Source: Brachionus manjavacas
Taxonomy: Eukaryota; Rotifera; Eurotatoria; Ploima; Brachionidae
Length of the DNA: 64,000 nucleotides
Assembly (NCBI GenBank): GCA_019054805.1
Contig: JAHQIY010000004.1
Location: 5,270,001-5,334,000, forward strand
Direction of reading: 5' to 3'
Part shown: piece after piece, positions 28,507 to 40,200 of the stretch
How the letters are laid out: each line of letters begins with the position of its first letter
How positions within the stretch are numbered: position 1 is the stretch's first letter
Made by a program: the position numbers and the translations under genes
The notes under the pieces: generated by a model
Told to the model about the DNA's origin: nothing
Databases searched by the model: none
The model's input: the letters and a program-made list of their open reading frames with translations, nothing else

Positions 28507-31500
28507 ATGATAGATCAAGATTTTAATAATAACCAAGAATCTGATGGCAAAAATTCAACAAGAAACTATCCCATCCCAAACCAGGCTTTATCAGACGATT
28601 TTCAAGTTCAAATCAGCAAAGATCTTATAAAATCAGATTCATCATCACTTCCTGAAGAACTTCAATGCTTGGGAGTCAAATGCTTTAACGAAAATGATTT
28701 TGAAAAAGGCGTTCTTTTGCAAGTAGACTTGAAAATCGCCGAGTACGAGCTTGAACAAGCTAAAAAAAACTCCAATTATGCAGGCTCTTCTAACCCAGAG
28801 CCATTGAAGCGTAAAAGTGGCCAAATATCCACATGCAATGATGAGAAACTGATCGAAAAGCAAGCAGCATTAGAATCCAAATTGAAAGATTATAGCCTGT
28901 ACCTGAATGGTGAATCAATCGAAGACTCTTCTGATTCCAACTGTGGTCTTGAAGAAAAAATCAAAAGTGGAGAGATCACACCATTTGCGAGTCTTCTTGG
29001 CAAAAAATCTCAAAACTTGCATACACCAAATCAGAGAGACAAAAAAAACAAAATAAGCACCTCATTTTCTTCTAATGATTTTGACTCATTTCTGCTCGAT
29101 TTGGACAAGAAAAAATCTGATTCTGTTTTGAAAAATAAAAAAAAATTGGAAGAGATCAAGGCGAAAAATTTGGCCGAAGAAATAAAAAAAAAAGAAGAAG
29201 CTAAAAATTACAGAGTTACAGACAAAACAGACTTTGATTTGTTTCTGACCGATTTGGATCAAAAACCAAAGGCCAAAAAAATTAAATCTACTAACAAACC
29301 AAAAAAGACACATGCTTCCAAAAAGATTGACGCCAAAAAAAGTTCACTAGACCAATCTATCATTGAGGAACAATTAGCCGAATGTGATAGATTTTTTGAT
29401 GAATTTAATTCATACAAAAAAATAAAGAGAACAGAGTCAAATTTGGAAGATTTGCTGCCTGTAGGTGAAGATGAGCCCAAAGTCGACAAAATATCCTTCA
29501 TGAAATTGATCGAGGACAGCGATAATGATGATGAAATTGAGCCCAAAAAAGATTTAAATCTCAACGCTATTAAGAAAGCTCAACGAAAAATCAAGAACAA
29601 ACCTACTAGTAAAGAACTAAATGCGTTTGATTATGAAGAATTGGAGTTTGACGATCAATTGAAAGATCCGGATTATGATGAGATTAGCGAGAAATCTGAG
29701 GGTAGCAGTGTGGAGTACGACACTGAAGAAGAATCGCCAGTAAAAGTCTTAGAAAAAGCAAAAAAGAAAAAAAAACTAAAAAGGTCTTGCATGGATGATG
29801 GCGATGAAGATGTTTATTTGGAAAGATTAGCCAAACTAGAAAAATACGAAACACTGCTAAGGCAAAAAGAAGAAAATGAAGACTTTGATTTTGCGGATGA
29901 TATTGATATTAATGAGGACACTGTTTTTAATAATAAAATGGTTGTAAATAATGGAAAAGAGTTTGAATTTGAAACAGGACTCAAAGTTCCCAAACAAATT
30001 TGGAGTAAATTATACGAATTTCAAAAGACTGGCGTCAAATGGCTATGGGAACTTCATTTACAAAAATGTGGAGGAATTTTAGGTTTTTATATTTTTTATG
30101 ATTTTTTCTTTTAATTTCCTTCATGACCCATCACCAAGTTTTTACCACATGACAATTTTAATTCAAAAACAATTTCATTCTTACTTTAGTAATTTAAAAA
30201 TGTCTACTCACTCTAAAAACTTATGAGTTCTTTTATTTCCGTAATTTTCCGTTATTTCATTTTTGTTGAATGCTGTTTGGATTTTTTAAAACTCGTATCA
30301 AATTAACATCGTTGATGCTTTAGTTCTTATAAATCTAAAAAGTTCCAGCAATTGATTATTATCGATAGTAAAAGGACTGGTGAAGTCATTTTGATCAATT
30401 TGAATGTTAAAAAAAATGCGCTGAGGTGAAGTTAGGAGCATAAAAATTAAAGAAAAGCAAAAAATTTTTTTAATTAAAATTTAATATGATAATTTTATGG
30501 ATAGACGATGAGCTTGAATTTTATCCTAAAAATTCTTTTATGTCCTTTAGTGTCCTTTACTATGTGTTCATAATATTTTGTCCTTTTGTGTCCTTTCCTT
30601 ATCAAAGAATTAAATATTGTTAAATTTGAAAGAATTAATTTTTTGTAATTTTTTAATTTTGTTTTTATAAAAAAAAAATTATTCTTGATTAAAGAGTATC
30701 TAAATAAAAAATCATTTTAATTTTACTTTAAGATTTTTGGACAAAAAAAAGTTTTTTTAAAATCTGAGATAAGTAAAAGGGGTCCGGGGCGTAGCCCTAG
30801 TTTAGGGATCCGGCTATGCATAATTATTGAGAAAATTTTAGAATGTTTTTTAAATTTATAATTACTTACTGTAAATTTTAAAAATTTTAATTAATTTTCT
30901 TTCTTTATTTAAAAAACAGTATCGAGAATTTCAAATTTAAATATAATAATAATTAAAAAAATTTAAGAAATGTAATTAATTGAATAGTTGGATAGTTATT
31001 CTTTATTAATTAAAAGGACACAAAAGGACACAAAAGAATAATTAGCTATAAAAACACGCTCATTGTCTATAGCTCGATAATTTTGAGTATTTTTACCAAA
31101 CAAAATTATAAATTCAGAAAAAGCCAAAAAAACTTAAAATTGAGTACCGTTTCTATCAATATTCGATTAGTCGTTCAAAATATAAAGGATTTTTTTAATT
31201 TTTTGCTTTTAATTACGTTTAACAAATGTTTTTAAATCTCAAACATTTTTCTTAAAAATTTTTGCAAATAATTGTAAAAAAAATAGTTTTCAAATTAATA
31301 AAAATTATAAAACAGTTTTTGCTCCATACTTCACCACGTTACCACTGCTAAAAACGGCACAAATTAAGATTGTGTTTATAATTTATTAAATTTTAAAAAT
31401 TTTAAATGTAATAAATTAATTTAAATGAAAAGTTGAAGTTTAATTTTTTAGTTTATTTGGATATTTTTTTTTAATCGCTGACAATCTATATAATTAATTT

Positions 31501-34074
31501 CGTAAAATATCAATAAAATAATTTTGTAAATATTTTAATTTCTTATTTGATAAGAGAAATTGTGATTTTTGAGATTCAAGCTAATTATTTAACGATAATT
31601 AACAAGACGGTGGTACTCATTTTTCTTACACTAAAGATCCTGCTAAAACACTGACCCCCAATTTTTACAAATCAAAAATACCTTTTAAGTTTTAAAATAA
31701 CATTTAATTTAAAAATTTACTGTAATTTATGAATACCATACTAATTTTTTTCAAGTTTTTCTGCGAAAATTTAATTTTTTATTTTTAAAATTTTTTAAAT
31801 TTTCACATTAATTTTTTAAAAATAAAAGGAGACGAAATGGGCCTAGGAAAGACTATACAACTAATATCTTACCTCGCTTCACTCAGATACAGTAAATTAA
31901 AAACAGAAAGCTCAAATTATTCCGGTCTGGGTCCCGTATTAATAATTGCGCCAGTTACTTTAATTGCTCAATGGGTTGAGTCATTTCATACGTGGTGGCC
32001 TTATTTTAGAATTTGCGTTCTCCATGAAATTGGCACTTATCAAAATTCATCTAAATCCCGGCTAATAGACGAGGCTTTTTTGTCCAACGGAATTTTATTG
32101 ACCACATACTCAAGTCTAATCATTTACGATAGGGAATTGATTTCAAGAAATTGGCATTACATTATTTTGGATGAAGGCCACAAGATTCGAAATCCGGACG
32201 CCAAGATAACCATAGTGGCAAAATGCTTCCGAACTCCGCACAGAATCATTCTCAGTGGATCGCCAATTCAGAACAACCTGAAAGAACTTTGGTCTTTATT
32301 TGATTTTATATTTCCTGGCAAATTGGGAACTCTTCCTGTTTTTATGGAAAATTTTTCGGTGCCTATTATCCAAGGTGGTTATTCAAATGCTTCTGATCTT
32401 CAAATTCAAACAGCTTACCGCTGTGCATCCATACTAAAGGATACAATCATGCCTTACTTATTACGCCGAGTAAAAAATGATGTTAAAATGTCTCTAAAAT
32501 TACCAAACAAAAACGAACAGGTGCTTTTTTGTCGCTTCAGTCGGGAACAAAAAGAAGAATATGTTCGCTATTTGAAATCTCGTGAGTGCAAATATGTCCT
32601 CAAGTCCCGTAACAATGTTTTCAAAGCATTGATACATTTGAGAAAAATATGCAATCATGTTGATCTGGTTTCTGATCAATATTACAAAAATCCTCACTGG
32701 TCAGCGGATTATTTTGGTGACGATCTGAAAAAAGCAGGTTTCAGCGGATTCTACAAGCGCTCTGGCAAAATGATTGTTGTTGACACCCTGCTAAAATTGT
32801 GGAAGAAACAAGATGGTAGAGTTCTAATTTTTTCTCAAAGCAGAGCAATGCTAGACATCTTGGAGAGCTTTATTGCTGAACAGAATTACACATATAGGCG
32901 AATGGATGGATCCACATCTGCGGTCACAAGGTCTAATTTGGTAAATGAATTCAACAGCAACGAAAATATATTCATTTTTTTGCTGACCACAAAAGTTGGC
33001 GGTCTCGGACTAAATTTGATCGGAGCGAACAAAATAATCATTTTTGATCCGGACTGGAATCCGACTAATGACTTGCAGGCCAGAGAAAGGTCATGGCGAA
33101 TTGGTCAGACGAAAAATGTCACCATTTTTCGCCTATTGACCGCAGGCACAATAGAAGAGAAAATTTACCATAGACAAATATTCAAACAATTCCTAAGTAA
33201 CCGGGTTCTCAAAGATCCGAAGCAAAAGCGTTTCTTCAAAACAAATGACTTACACGAATTGTTCGCGTTTACATCAGTGGACGAAAAGTCTACAGAAACA
33301 AGTGCGCTTTTTGCCGGCACTGGTTCTGAGATAAACTTGAAGCGCAAAAAACTCGAGGGAAATTATGTACCTCACTTGGATAGAATAAAAAAGACCAAAA
33401 ATAAAAATGAGAAAAAAGAAAGAGATAAAAGTGGTGATGACTACGTTTTGTGTAAATTGTTCAAAGCGAAGAAAAAAGTAGGAGGACAATCGGCGATTCA
33501 TACGGCAGTACAGCATGATATGATCATTGAAAATTCCGATCAAGACTTTGTTTTGCTAGAAGTTGAAGCGGAGCGGGTCGCAACTGAGGCAGTCAGAGCG
33601 CTCAAAGAGTCAAGAAAATACTGCAAACCAGCTGAGACTGGAATTCCAAATTTGAACGGAATAAAATTTGGCGTAAAAGCAAAGATACCGGATCAAGCTG
33701 AAAACAAGTCCACAGGCTCAAAATCATTGTTGGAAAGAATTAAAATGAGAAATCAAGGAATTAGAGCAGATGAATCCAAGCCCGATGGTGATAAAGATGC
33801 TAGAACAGATCGCTTGATTATTCCTGACTCGACAAATCCGGTGGAAAGAACTCTAAACATGTCCAAGTTAATTATTAAATATTTAACTCAGCATGTTGAT
33901 ACATTTAACAAAGCATCTAGTCTGCAAATAGCGCATTATTTCAACGATAAATTAAATAAGAGTGATTCGATACGGTTCAAGACTGTTTTGAAAGAAATTT
34001 GTGAATTTAAAAGAGATTTGAAAACAAATAATGGCTATTGGAGTTTGAAAGAAGAATATTTAGATTTTTATTAA
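28507..34074 (+). CDS. ERCC6: ERCC6 / CSB, SWI2/SNF2 ATPase of transcription-coupled repair
   Basis: Two exons, 28507-30082 and 31829-34074, give 1273 residues (human 1493). The junction restores [15 protein letters not shown]. The N-terminal half is acidic and lysine-rich with several likely nuclear localisation patches. The ATPase core starts near LYEFQKTGVKWLWELH. Walker A (GLGKT) falls at about residues 530-534, motif II DEGH at 640-643, then LSGSPIQNNLKELWSLFDFIFPG, LIFSQSRAMLDILE, and motif VI ERSWRIGQ. The pattern is CSB-specific within Snf2 proteins (DEGHKIRNP, TFHTWWP-like block). It remodels stalled RNA polymerase II at DNA lesions. The C terminus, with a basic stretch and a final helical segment (HYFNDKL), fits the winged-helix/ubiquitin-binding end of CSB. 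The single intron is 1746 bp, and its 3' part is duplicated downstream. Confidence 0.95.
30500..31071. mobile_element. Miniature inverted-repeat element in ERCC6 intron
   Basis: The outer arms ATAGACGATGAGCTTG (30501) and, inverted, ATAGACAATGAGCGTG (ending near 31070) match for about 60 bp inward. They include the internal direct repeats TGTCCTTT-AGTGTCCTTT on the left and their inverse AAAGGACACAAAAGGACACA on the right. The centre holds a GC-rich patch GGGTCCGGGGCGTAGCCC. It has no coding capacity and I cannot assign a superfamily. Confidence 0.6.
31417..32034 (+). repeat. Source copy of a 0.62-kb duplication (ERCC6 intron end plus exon 2 start)
   Basis: This span covers 412 bp of the intron's 3' end and the first 206 bp of exon 2. 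It recurs at 34081-34699 with, by eye, only two differences: one T inserted in a T-run before the splice acceptor, and a T-to-C at TTATTTTAGAATTTG. Confidence 0.9.
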
Positions 34075-34080
34075 ATTTTC

Positions 34081-34740
34081 TAATTTAAATGAAAAGTTGA
34101 AGTTTAATTTTTTAGTTTATTTGGATATTTTTTTTTAATCGCTGACAATCTATATAATTAATTTCGTAAAATATCAATAAAATAATTTTGTAAATATTTT
34201 AATTTCTTATTTGATAAGAGAAATTGTGATTTTTGAGATTCAAGCTAATTATTTAACGATAATTAACAAGACGGTGGTACTCATTTTTCTTACACTAAAG
34301 ATCCTGCTAAAACACTGACCCCCAATTTTTACAAATCAAAAATACCTTTTAAGTTTTAAAATAACATTTAATTTAAAAATTTACTGTAATTTATGAATAC
34401 CATACTAATTTTTTTCAAGTTTTTCTGCGAAAATTTAATTTTTTATTTTTAAAATTTTTTTAAATTTTCACATTAATTTTTTAAAAATAAAAGGAGACGA
34501 AATGGGCCTAGGAAAGACTATACAACTAATATCTTACCTCGCTTCACTCAGATACAGTAAATTAAAAACAGAAAGCTCAAATTATTCCGGTCTGGGTCCC
34601 GTATTAATAATTGCGCCAGTTACTTTAATTGCTCAATGGGTTGAGTCATTTCATACGTGGTGGCCTTATTTCAGAATTTGCGTTCTCCATGAAATTGGCT
34701 TCATCAAGATGGATCTAATTGAATTTTTTGTTTTTTAAAA
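34081..34740 (+). pseudogene. Truncated duplicate of ERCC6 exon 2
   Basis: The copy starts six bases after the ERCC6 stop codon. It carries the intron acceptor and the ATPase start [16 protein letters not shown] through VLHEIG, then diverges into unrelated sequence and stops after about 12 residues. It lacks all motifs beyond Walker Ia, so it cannot encode an active ATPase. Near identity with the source copy argues for a very recent event or an assembly error. Confidence 0.9.
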
Positions 34741-35139
34741 CTTTTAATTTTCTTGTAGAAAACTTAACGAACTTTCTATAAATTTGTCATGGTCCTCAGG
34801 CTTTTTCAATTGATTTGAGCAACAAACTTTAGTTTATTCTCAATGAAACCATTCAATTCAGGAGTCATGATCAGGTTCAATTATAAATTTCTTAAAAGAA
34901 AGCATACTAGGTAGACAATTACATTGTACGTATATGGCATCAAATACGCTATATTCAAAAAAAGCTATTTAAATTAGAATTGTTTTATTAATTTTATAAT
35001 TTAATAAATTAAAAAGTAAAAATTCAGTTCGTGTTACATCTATTTCTTATTCGTTAAATGCATTAATTAATGGAATAATGCTGAATTTGATAATCTTAAT
35101 TAAAAAAAATAAATGACTCAAATATTTTTTTTTTCTCAT

Positions 35140-35280
35140 TCACTCCTTGTGGAGCATAGAATCATTATTTTTTATTTCCACTCAAGTCGATCTTTTGCCT
35201 TTACCCTTGCTTCTTCCCATGTCATTCCCATTTCGATGAGCTCTTTAGTGATTGTTGATCTCCATGTCAAATATCATTTA
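35140..35280 (-). mobile_element. LINE retrotransposon 3' fragment
   Basis: The minus strand reads WRSTITKELIEMGMTWEEA then RVKAKDRLEWK and a stop. This is the typical last segment of ORF2 in many animal non-LTR retrotransposons (W-x-x-T-x-x-x-EL-x-x-M-x-x-TW-x-EA-x-x-x-A-x-DR-x-W). Nothing else of the element remains nearby. Confidence 0.7.
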
Positions 35281-35424
35281 CTTAAAAATAATAATCGAAA
35301 AAGTCTAATTTGTAATTCTAAATCAACATTTAATTTGAAAAAAAAAAAAAAATTATTGGAAATCTTTCTTTCATTTTTTCTTTAAAATAACTGGACTTTT
35401 AAATTATAAATTGTTCGTTTCACC

Positions 35425-35625
35425 ATTTAATAATGGTAAAAACCTTTTGACAACAAAAAATCTGCTTTCTACAACCAAAAAAAATTCCTGATCAAAAGTA
35501 CTCAATTTTTGAAAAAAGAATAAATTTATTTTTAAATCAAATAAAAAATGATTTTTACACTCAAAAAAAAAAGGTAAAAACCTTTTGACAACAAAAAATC
35601 TGCTTTCTACACCCAAAAAAATTTT
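35425..35625. repeat. Pair of about 50-bp direct repeats
   Basis: GGTAAAAACCTTTTGACAAC followed by AAAAAATCTGCTTTCTACA occurs near 35430 and again near 35572, 144 bp apart and nearly identical. It could be subterminal repeats of an element or a local duplication. Confidence 0.7.
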
Positions 35626-36246
35626 AAAAGCACAAAAACCATGCTTGACTCGCATTTTGTGATTAACTGTTCGTTTACAAATTGTAAAAGCTACCAGTTC
35701 TGGTTTTGGGTACGAAATTGGGTGCTGAAAAACAGCATAGGAATTATATTCATCGTAATTAGAAAACTTAGAAATTAATTCGAATGAATCAACAAGCAGT
35801 GCTTTTAAAACAGAAGGAATCTTGCGATAAAGAAAGCTTGTTGAGAAATTCTTACAAAATGCTCAAAAAAATAGCGTATGATTTTTCTCGAAGCAGAGAT
35901 CCAAAAATTTAACATTATGTTTTGGAGAAAAAGATGCAACTAATTTGATTCATTTTAACTTTAATTTAAAAAAAAAATCTCTTTGTTATTTTGAAGAAAT
36001 TCAAAATTTGATGCTCAATATTAATTAGCTGATATAAAAATAACTGAACAAAAACTAATTATTTTTGTTTCTACTTCATAAAAGCTATAATTATCTTTAA
36101 CTAATAAATTAATTAACTAGATATAAATTTTAAAAATTGTATATTTATTCAATCTTTTATTTTAACTATTTATAGGTTTCACTTTATAGAATTTATTGAA
36201 CAATTAAAACCTATGAGAAGTAATCAAAATCAATTTTAATACTTTT

Positions 36247-36712
36247 TTAGTTTGGTTTGGCCCAGTCTTTGAAGTTTAAATCAAATATATAACAATTTTT
36301 ATTTACTTATCCCTAGATTAGTTAATTGTGAATGAATCACGCATCCTTAAAGATCGTGAATCTACAGATAGAATGGTAAATGAATCGTAAATAACTAATA
36401 ACACATGTCAAATAATTAAGAAGTGAATATCATATTTTGATAAATCACTTCTTAATATAAAAAATTAAAAAAAAAATATTATCAAAATATCAAGCTCTAG
36501 GTTACTTTAGCTTATAAAAAACCTTAATTTCAAAAGTTTCAAAAATCTAATTATAAATTTTGATTTTAAAGTAAGGCTAGGGTTGTATAAGGACCTATTA
36601 TGATGCTATTTATTATCCTCATTTTTATCGAAATTATCGAACAATCATTACTAATTCTTTGTTGAGTTTCGTTTGTCCCAGTCTTTGAAGTTTAAATCAA
36701 TTATAAAACAAT
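36247..36712. repeat. Direct-repeat pair upstream of the RdRP fusion gene
   Basis: A segment containing CCCAGTCTTTGAAGTTTAAA then TCAA occurs near 36260-36290 and again near 36675-36705, about 413 bp apart, with similar flanks (TTTGGTTTGGCCC / TTTCGTTTGTCCC). Function unknown. Confidence 0.6.
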
Positions 36713-36815
36713 ATATTTTATTTTGAGTTTTTTTGGTCAGGACTCACTTTGTTCTAAACCTAACTTTAAGCTATAATTTTTTGATATTTTTTTCCTAACG
36801 CTGTTGAATGTAGAT

Positions 36816-37013
36816 ATGAATCGAATGAGAAGTAAAATAATTAAAATTTCTAGTATTTCAGCAATCCACATCCCAAATTTTAAAAAAATTGAAATCAAGA
36901 CATGTAAAACAAAATCCTTACAGTGTTTTCTTGAATATACTATTGAAGAAAGAAAATCAAAGATGAGACCGACTTCCACTTTGAAAAAAATCATGCATTT
37001 GTCTCGAACTTGA
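36816..37013 (+). CDS. Small unrecognised open frame, doubtful
   Basis: A 65-residue frame MNRMRSKIIKISSISAIHIP... ending LKKIMHLSRT. Its composition is less AT-biased than chance frames nearby, and the middle (FKKIEIKTCKTKSLQCFLEY) looks protein-like. I recognise no family and see no partner exon. It could be a separate small gene, an exon fragment, or noise. Confidence 0.2.
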   Translation: MNRMRSKIIKISSISAIHIPNFKKIEIKTCKTKSLQCFLEYTIEERKSKMRPTSTLKKIMHLSRT

Positions 37014-37201
37014 CATCATTTTTAACAAATTTTTTCTGCAACTTTAAAAAATTTGTTAAATTAGTCTAAAACTTTAATTGGATAGTTTTAATTTTAAATT
37101 TAGACATTGTTGATTTAAATATAAACATAAGCACTTTTTTGATCTTAATTTAGCTTATTTAATTTAATTTTATTTTAGAATTTTTTTAATTTAACAAAAA
37201 A

Positions 37202-40200
37202 ATGCCAAAACTAGAAATATTTTGCAGAAGTTGTGACAAAAAGTTCGCCGATAATACCATTGTTGCATTTTACCAGCAATCGTTGAACCCGTCTATTCAT
37301 CTTGTGATAAAGCCTGAAGACATGAACAATGCGCTTGGCCATTTAACAATTAAGGAACAAACTGAAAAAAAGAAGAAAAAGTTTGCACCAGAGATAATAT
37401 TTTGTAAAAAATGTGATATCAAAATCGGCTCGAAAGCAAATATTGGTCCTGAAGATCGGCCAGTTTTGTGCCTAAGAGCCGAATCTATTTATTTTATTGA
37501 TACGGGGTCGAATATTCGATCCGATTTTAACTTTCAATCAAAATGGGTTCATCTAAAAAATAATTTTCCAATGATAGAATTCAGAACTTATTCAAATTTT
37601 GATGGGAACTCAAATATGAACTCTGTAAACCGTGTAAATTTTACGCAAACAGTGTTACCACAACAAATTGACATTTCTAATTTCAATATTAATCTTTATG
37701 TATCTGATATTCCAAGGACATATCAAATAGAACTATTCGTAAAAGCATTGCTGCATAATTCAATAGTCTATTTGCCTACTGGTTCTGGCAAAACAATGGT
37801 AGCGGCAATGGTCATTTCTTTCATGAAGCGACTGAATCCCAAAAAGAAAATTTTTTTCGTAACAGACCGAATACCTTTGGTCTTTCAGCAAGCCTCCTAT
37901 CTCAGATATCAATGTGACTTGTCTGCTGGAGAATTTTGTGGCGAAAATAAAGCTCTTTTTGAAAGTCAATTAGACTGTGACATCTTTGTTCTAACAGCTG
38001 GCTTTTTGGTAAATATGCTTCTGTTGAACAAACTCTACCTGGAAGATTGTTCGTGTTTAATCATTGATGAAATACATCACGCTAAAAATAATCATCATTT
38101 TTCACAAATAATCGAGAAATTTTTCCAAAAAATTGACCACAAATACAAGCCTCGAATTCTTGGGTGTAAAATAAATAAAAAGTTTTAAATAAATTTTTAA
38201 TTGTTTCTGTTTAAGTGACAGCATCTCCCACCTCGAATGCTCAAAGCAGGAGCAACATGCTTCAAGAGATTGAGCGCTTATGCAAACTTATTGATGGCAC
38301 AATCATAATGCCGGTCTTGTATCGCCACGATTTTGAAAATTTTGTCAATAGGCCTCATGTTAGTTTTTTTGCAGCTCATGAACATCCCAATGAAGCTGCT
38401 TTATGCTGCCAAATAAATAGCTTTATTGTTCCGTTTATGAAACAGCTAAATTCTGCGATTGACTTTGATTCTTCGATTAACATTAAGAACAACGCTTTGA
38501 GAAGCTATCTTCGTAATTTGATCAAAGATTTTAACATCCATCAAAATTTTAAGCAGCTTCAAATTACCAATTTCTTGCAGATGATCTTAAGTGCGGCCGA
38601 GATCATGGAAATTTTTGGTACCAAAAGATCTGTCGAGTTTCTCAAAGAAAAAATTCAACTTGAATTCGAAAAAAATCAAAAAAATCGAATTTGGTCTGAA
38701 ATGGATATAAAAAACATGAAAATTTTTTTAGATAAAATATTTTATTTAGACGGAAATTCAGCAAAATTAGATGTTTTAAATCAACTACTTTTAGATACTG
38801 CTGATAGAAGTGCTGACTCAAGAATACTTATATTTGTTAGATCGCGGAAAACTGCTAAGTTGTTAAATGATCATTTAAATAATAATGTCGAAATAAGGAA
38901 GCTTTGGAAGCCAAAGTATTGTGTGGGACAAGCTTGCGGAGGCATTGATGGGATGACATGGAATGAAGATCAAGAGCCTATAATTGAAAGCTTCAATCAG
39001 GGCCAATGTAAATTACTGGTAGCGACAAGTGTGCTTCAGGAAGGTCTTGATGTCCAAATATGCAACAAGGTGATCATATTTGACACATTGTGGAATCTAA
39101 CCCAATTTGTCCAGAGCCGTGGAAGAGCCAGACACCAAAATTCCCAATTTATAATCATTGATTCCCTAAAACATAAGAATACTTATAATAAACTGGTTGA
39201 GTCTGAGAGAGTTTTGATTGATCTAGTAAATAGTTTACGTCAAGAAAATTCATATTCTGTCCGTGATTTGATAGTTAAGCAAACAAGTTTAATTACACCT
39301 AAAGTTCCGCGCATGACTGAGCTTTGCTATCGTAAGAATCGAAAATTTCGATTTACTCTGCAAATTTATTTAATATTCGGTCAGTTTAGTGATTTATTTA
39401 ATTCTCTGAAGCAATGTAAGGGGTTTATGCAGTGCGAACCGGCCACCAATAGCTACAAAGGAGCCAACCTGTTCCATGAATTTGAATGCTACAATGCTTT
39501 GTTTGAAATTAATCGCGGAAAACAGCAAGAAGAAGAATCATGGAATGTACTCAACAATATCAGATTTATTTTGTCTTCCCAATTAATCGAGTGTATAATA
39601 TACAATTTTAAATCCGATTCCAATCAGGCATCGTCTAATTTTCAATGTTTATGTGAGAGCATAGAACTTGGCAATTTGAGTGCACCCAATGAATTTTACA
39701 AAAATTCAAAATTAAAAAGATCCAAGCTGATTGTAGACTTTCAACTGAGAGCAATCAAAATTTTGACATTTATCAACTCAAAATTATACAAGCTAGAATT
39801 TCCATTTGACGCCATTGATCACTTGATAAGCTGTGATTGCATGGAAGAACGTGTTTACGTCTACTTTCCGTTCAAACAGGCTCCATTTGTTTTCACTGAT
39901 ACTCAAAATAGTGATTTCAATGAGGAAAATTTGAAAAATTTAAGCGAAGAATATTTGCCTTGGGATCGAAATTATCTCAAAATGACCAATTTGACTCTAA
40001 AAATGGAATTTTTAAATACGGAAAAAAAATATTTGATTGAAGCGCTGAAGAATTTAAAAGGAAACAATTTATTTTTTTGCAATGTAGAAAATAAATGTGC
40101 CACATATTCAGTCGAGGACCTTCGGAGCGATTTTAAGCATAGAAATTTTAATACCTGCTATTTTCTAGAAGTTTTTATCAGTCAAAATTATTATCTGTTG

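Larger units (their letters stand above)
34741..37201. other. Intergenic region upstream of the RdRP fusion gene
   Basis: AT-rich 2.5 kb. It holds a LINE tail fragment on the minus strand (35140-35280), two direct-repeat pairs (35425/35570 and 36247/36660) and a 65-residue open frame at 36816-37013. I see no other gene. The promoter of the RdRP fusion gene should lie in the last few hundred bases. Confidence 0.5.

Noticed and set aside
35404-35655. Minus-strand open frame with repeated FFVVKRFLP
   Set aside because: It simply translates the direct-repeat pair and shows no other coding evidence.
39300-39700. Dicer dimerisation (DUF283) or dsRNA-binding domain after the helicase in the fusion protein
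   Set aside because: There is a faint resemblance around ECYNALFEINRGKQQEE, but no diagnostic residues. Also no PAZ or RNase III motifs occur anywhere in the chain, so it is not a Dicer.
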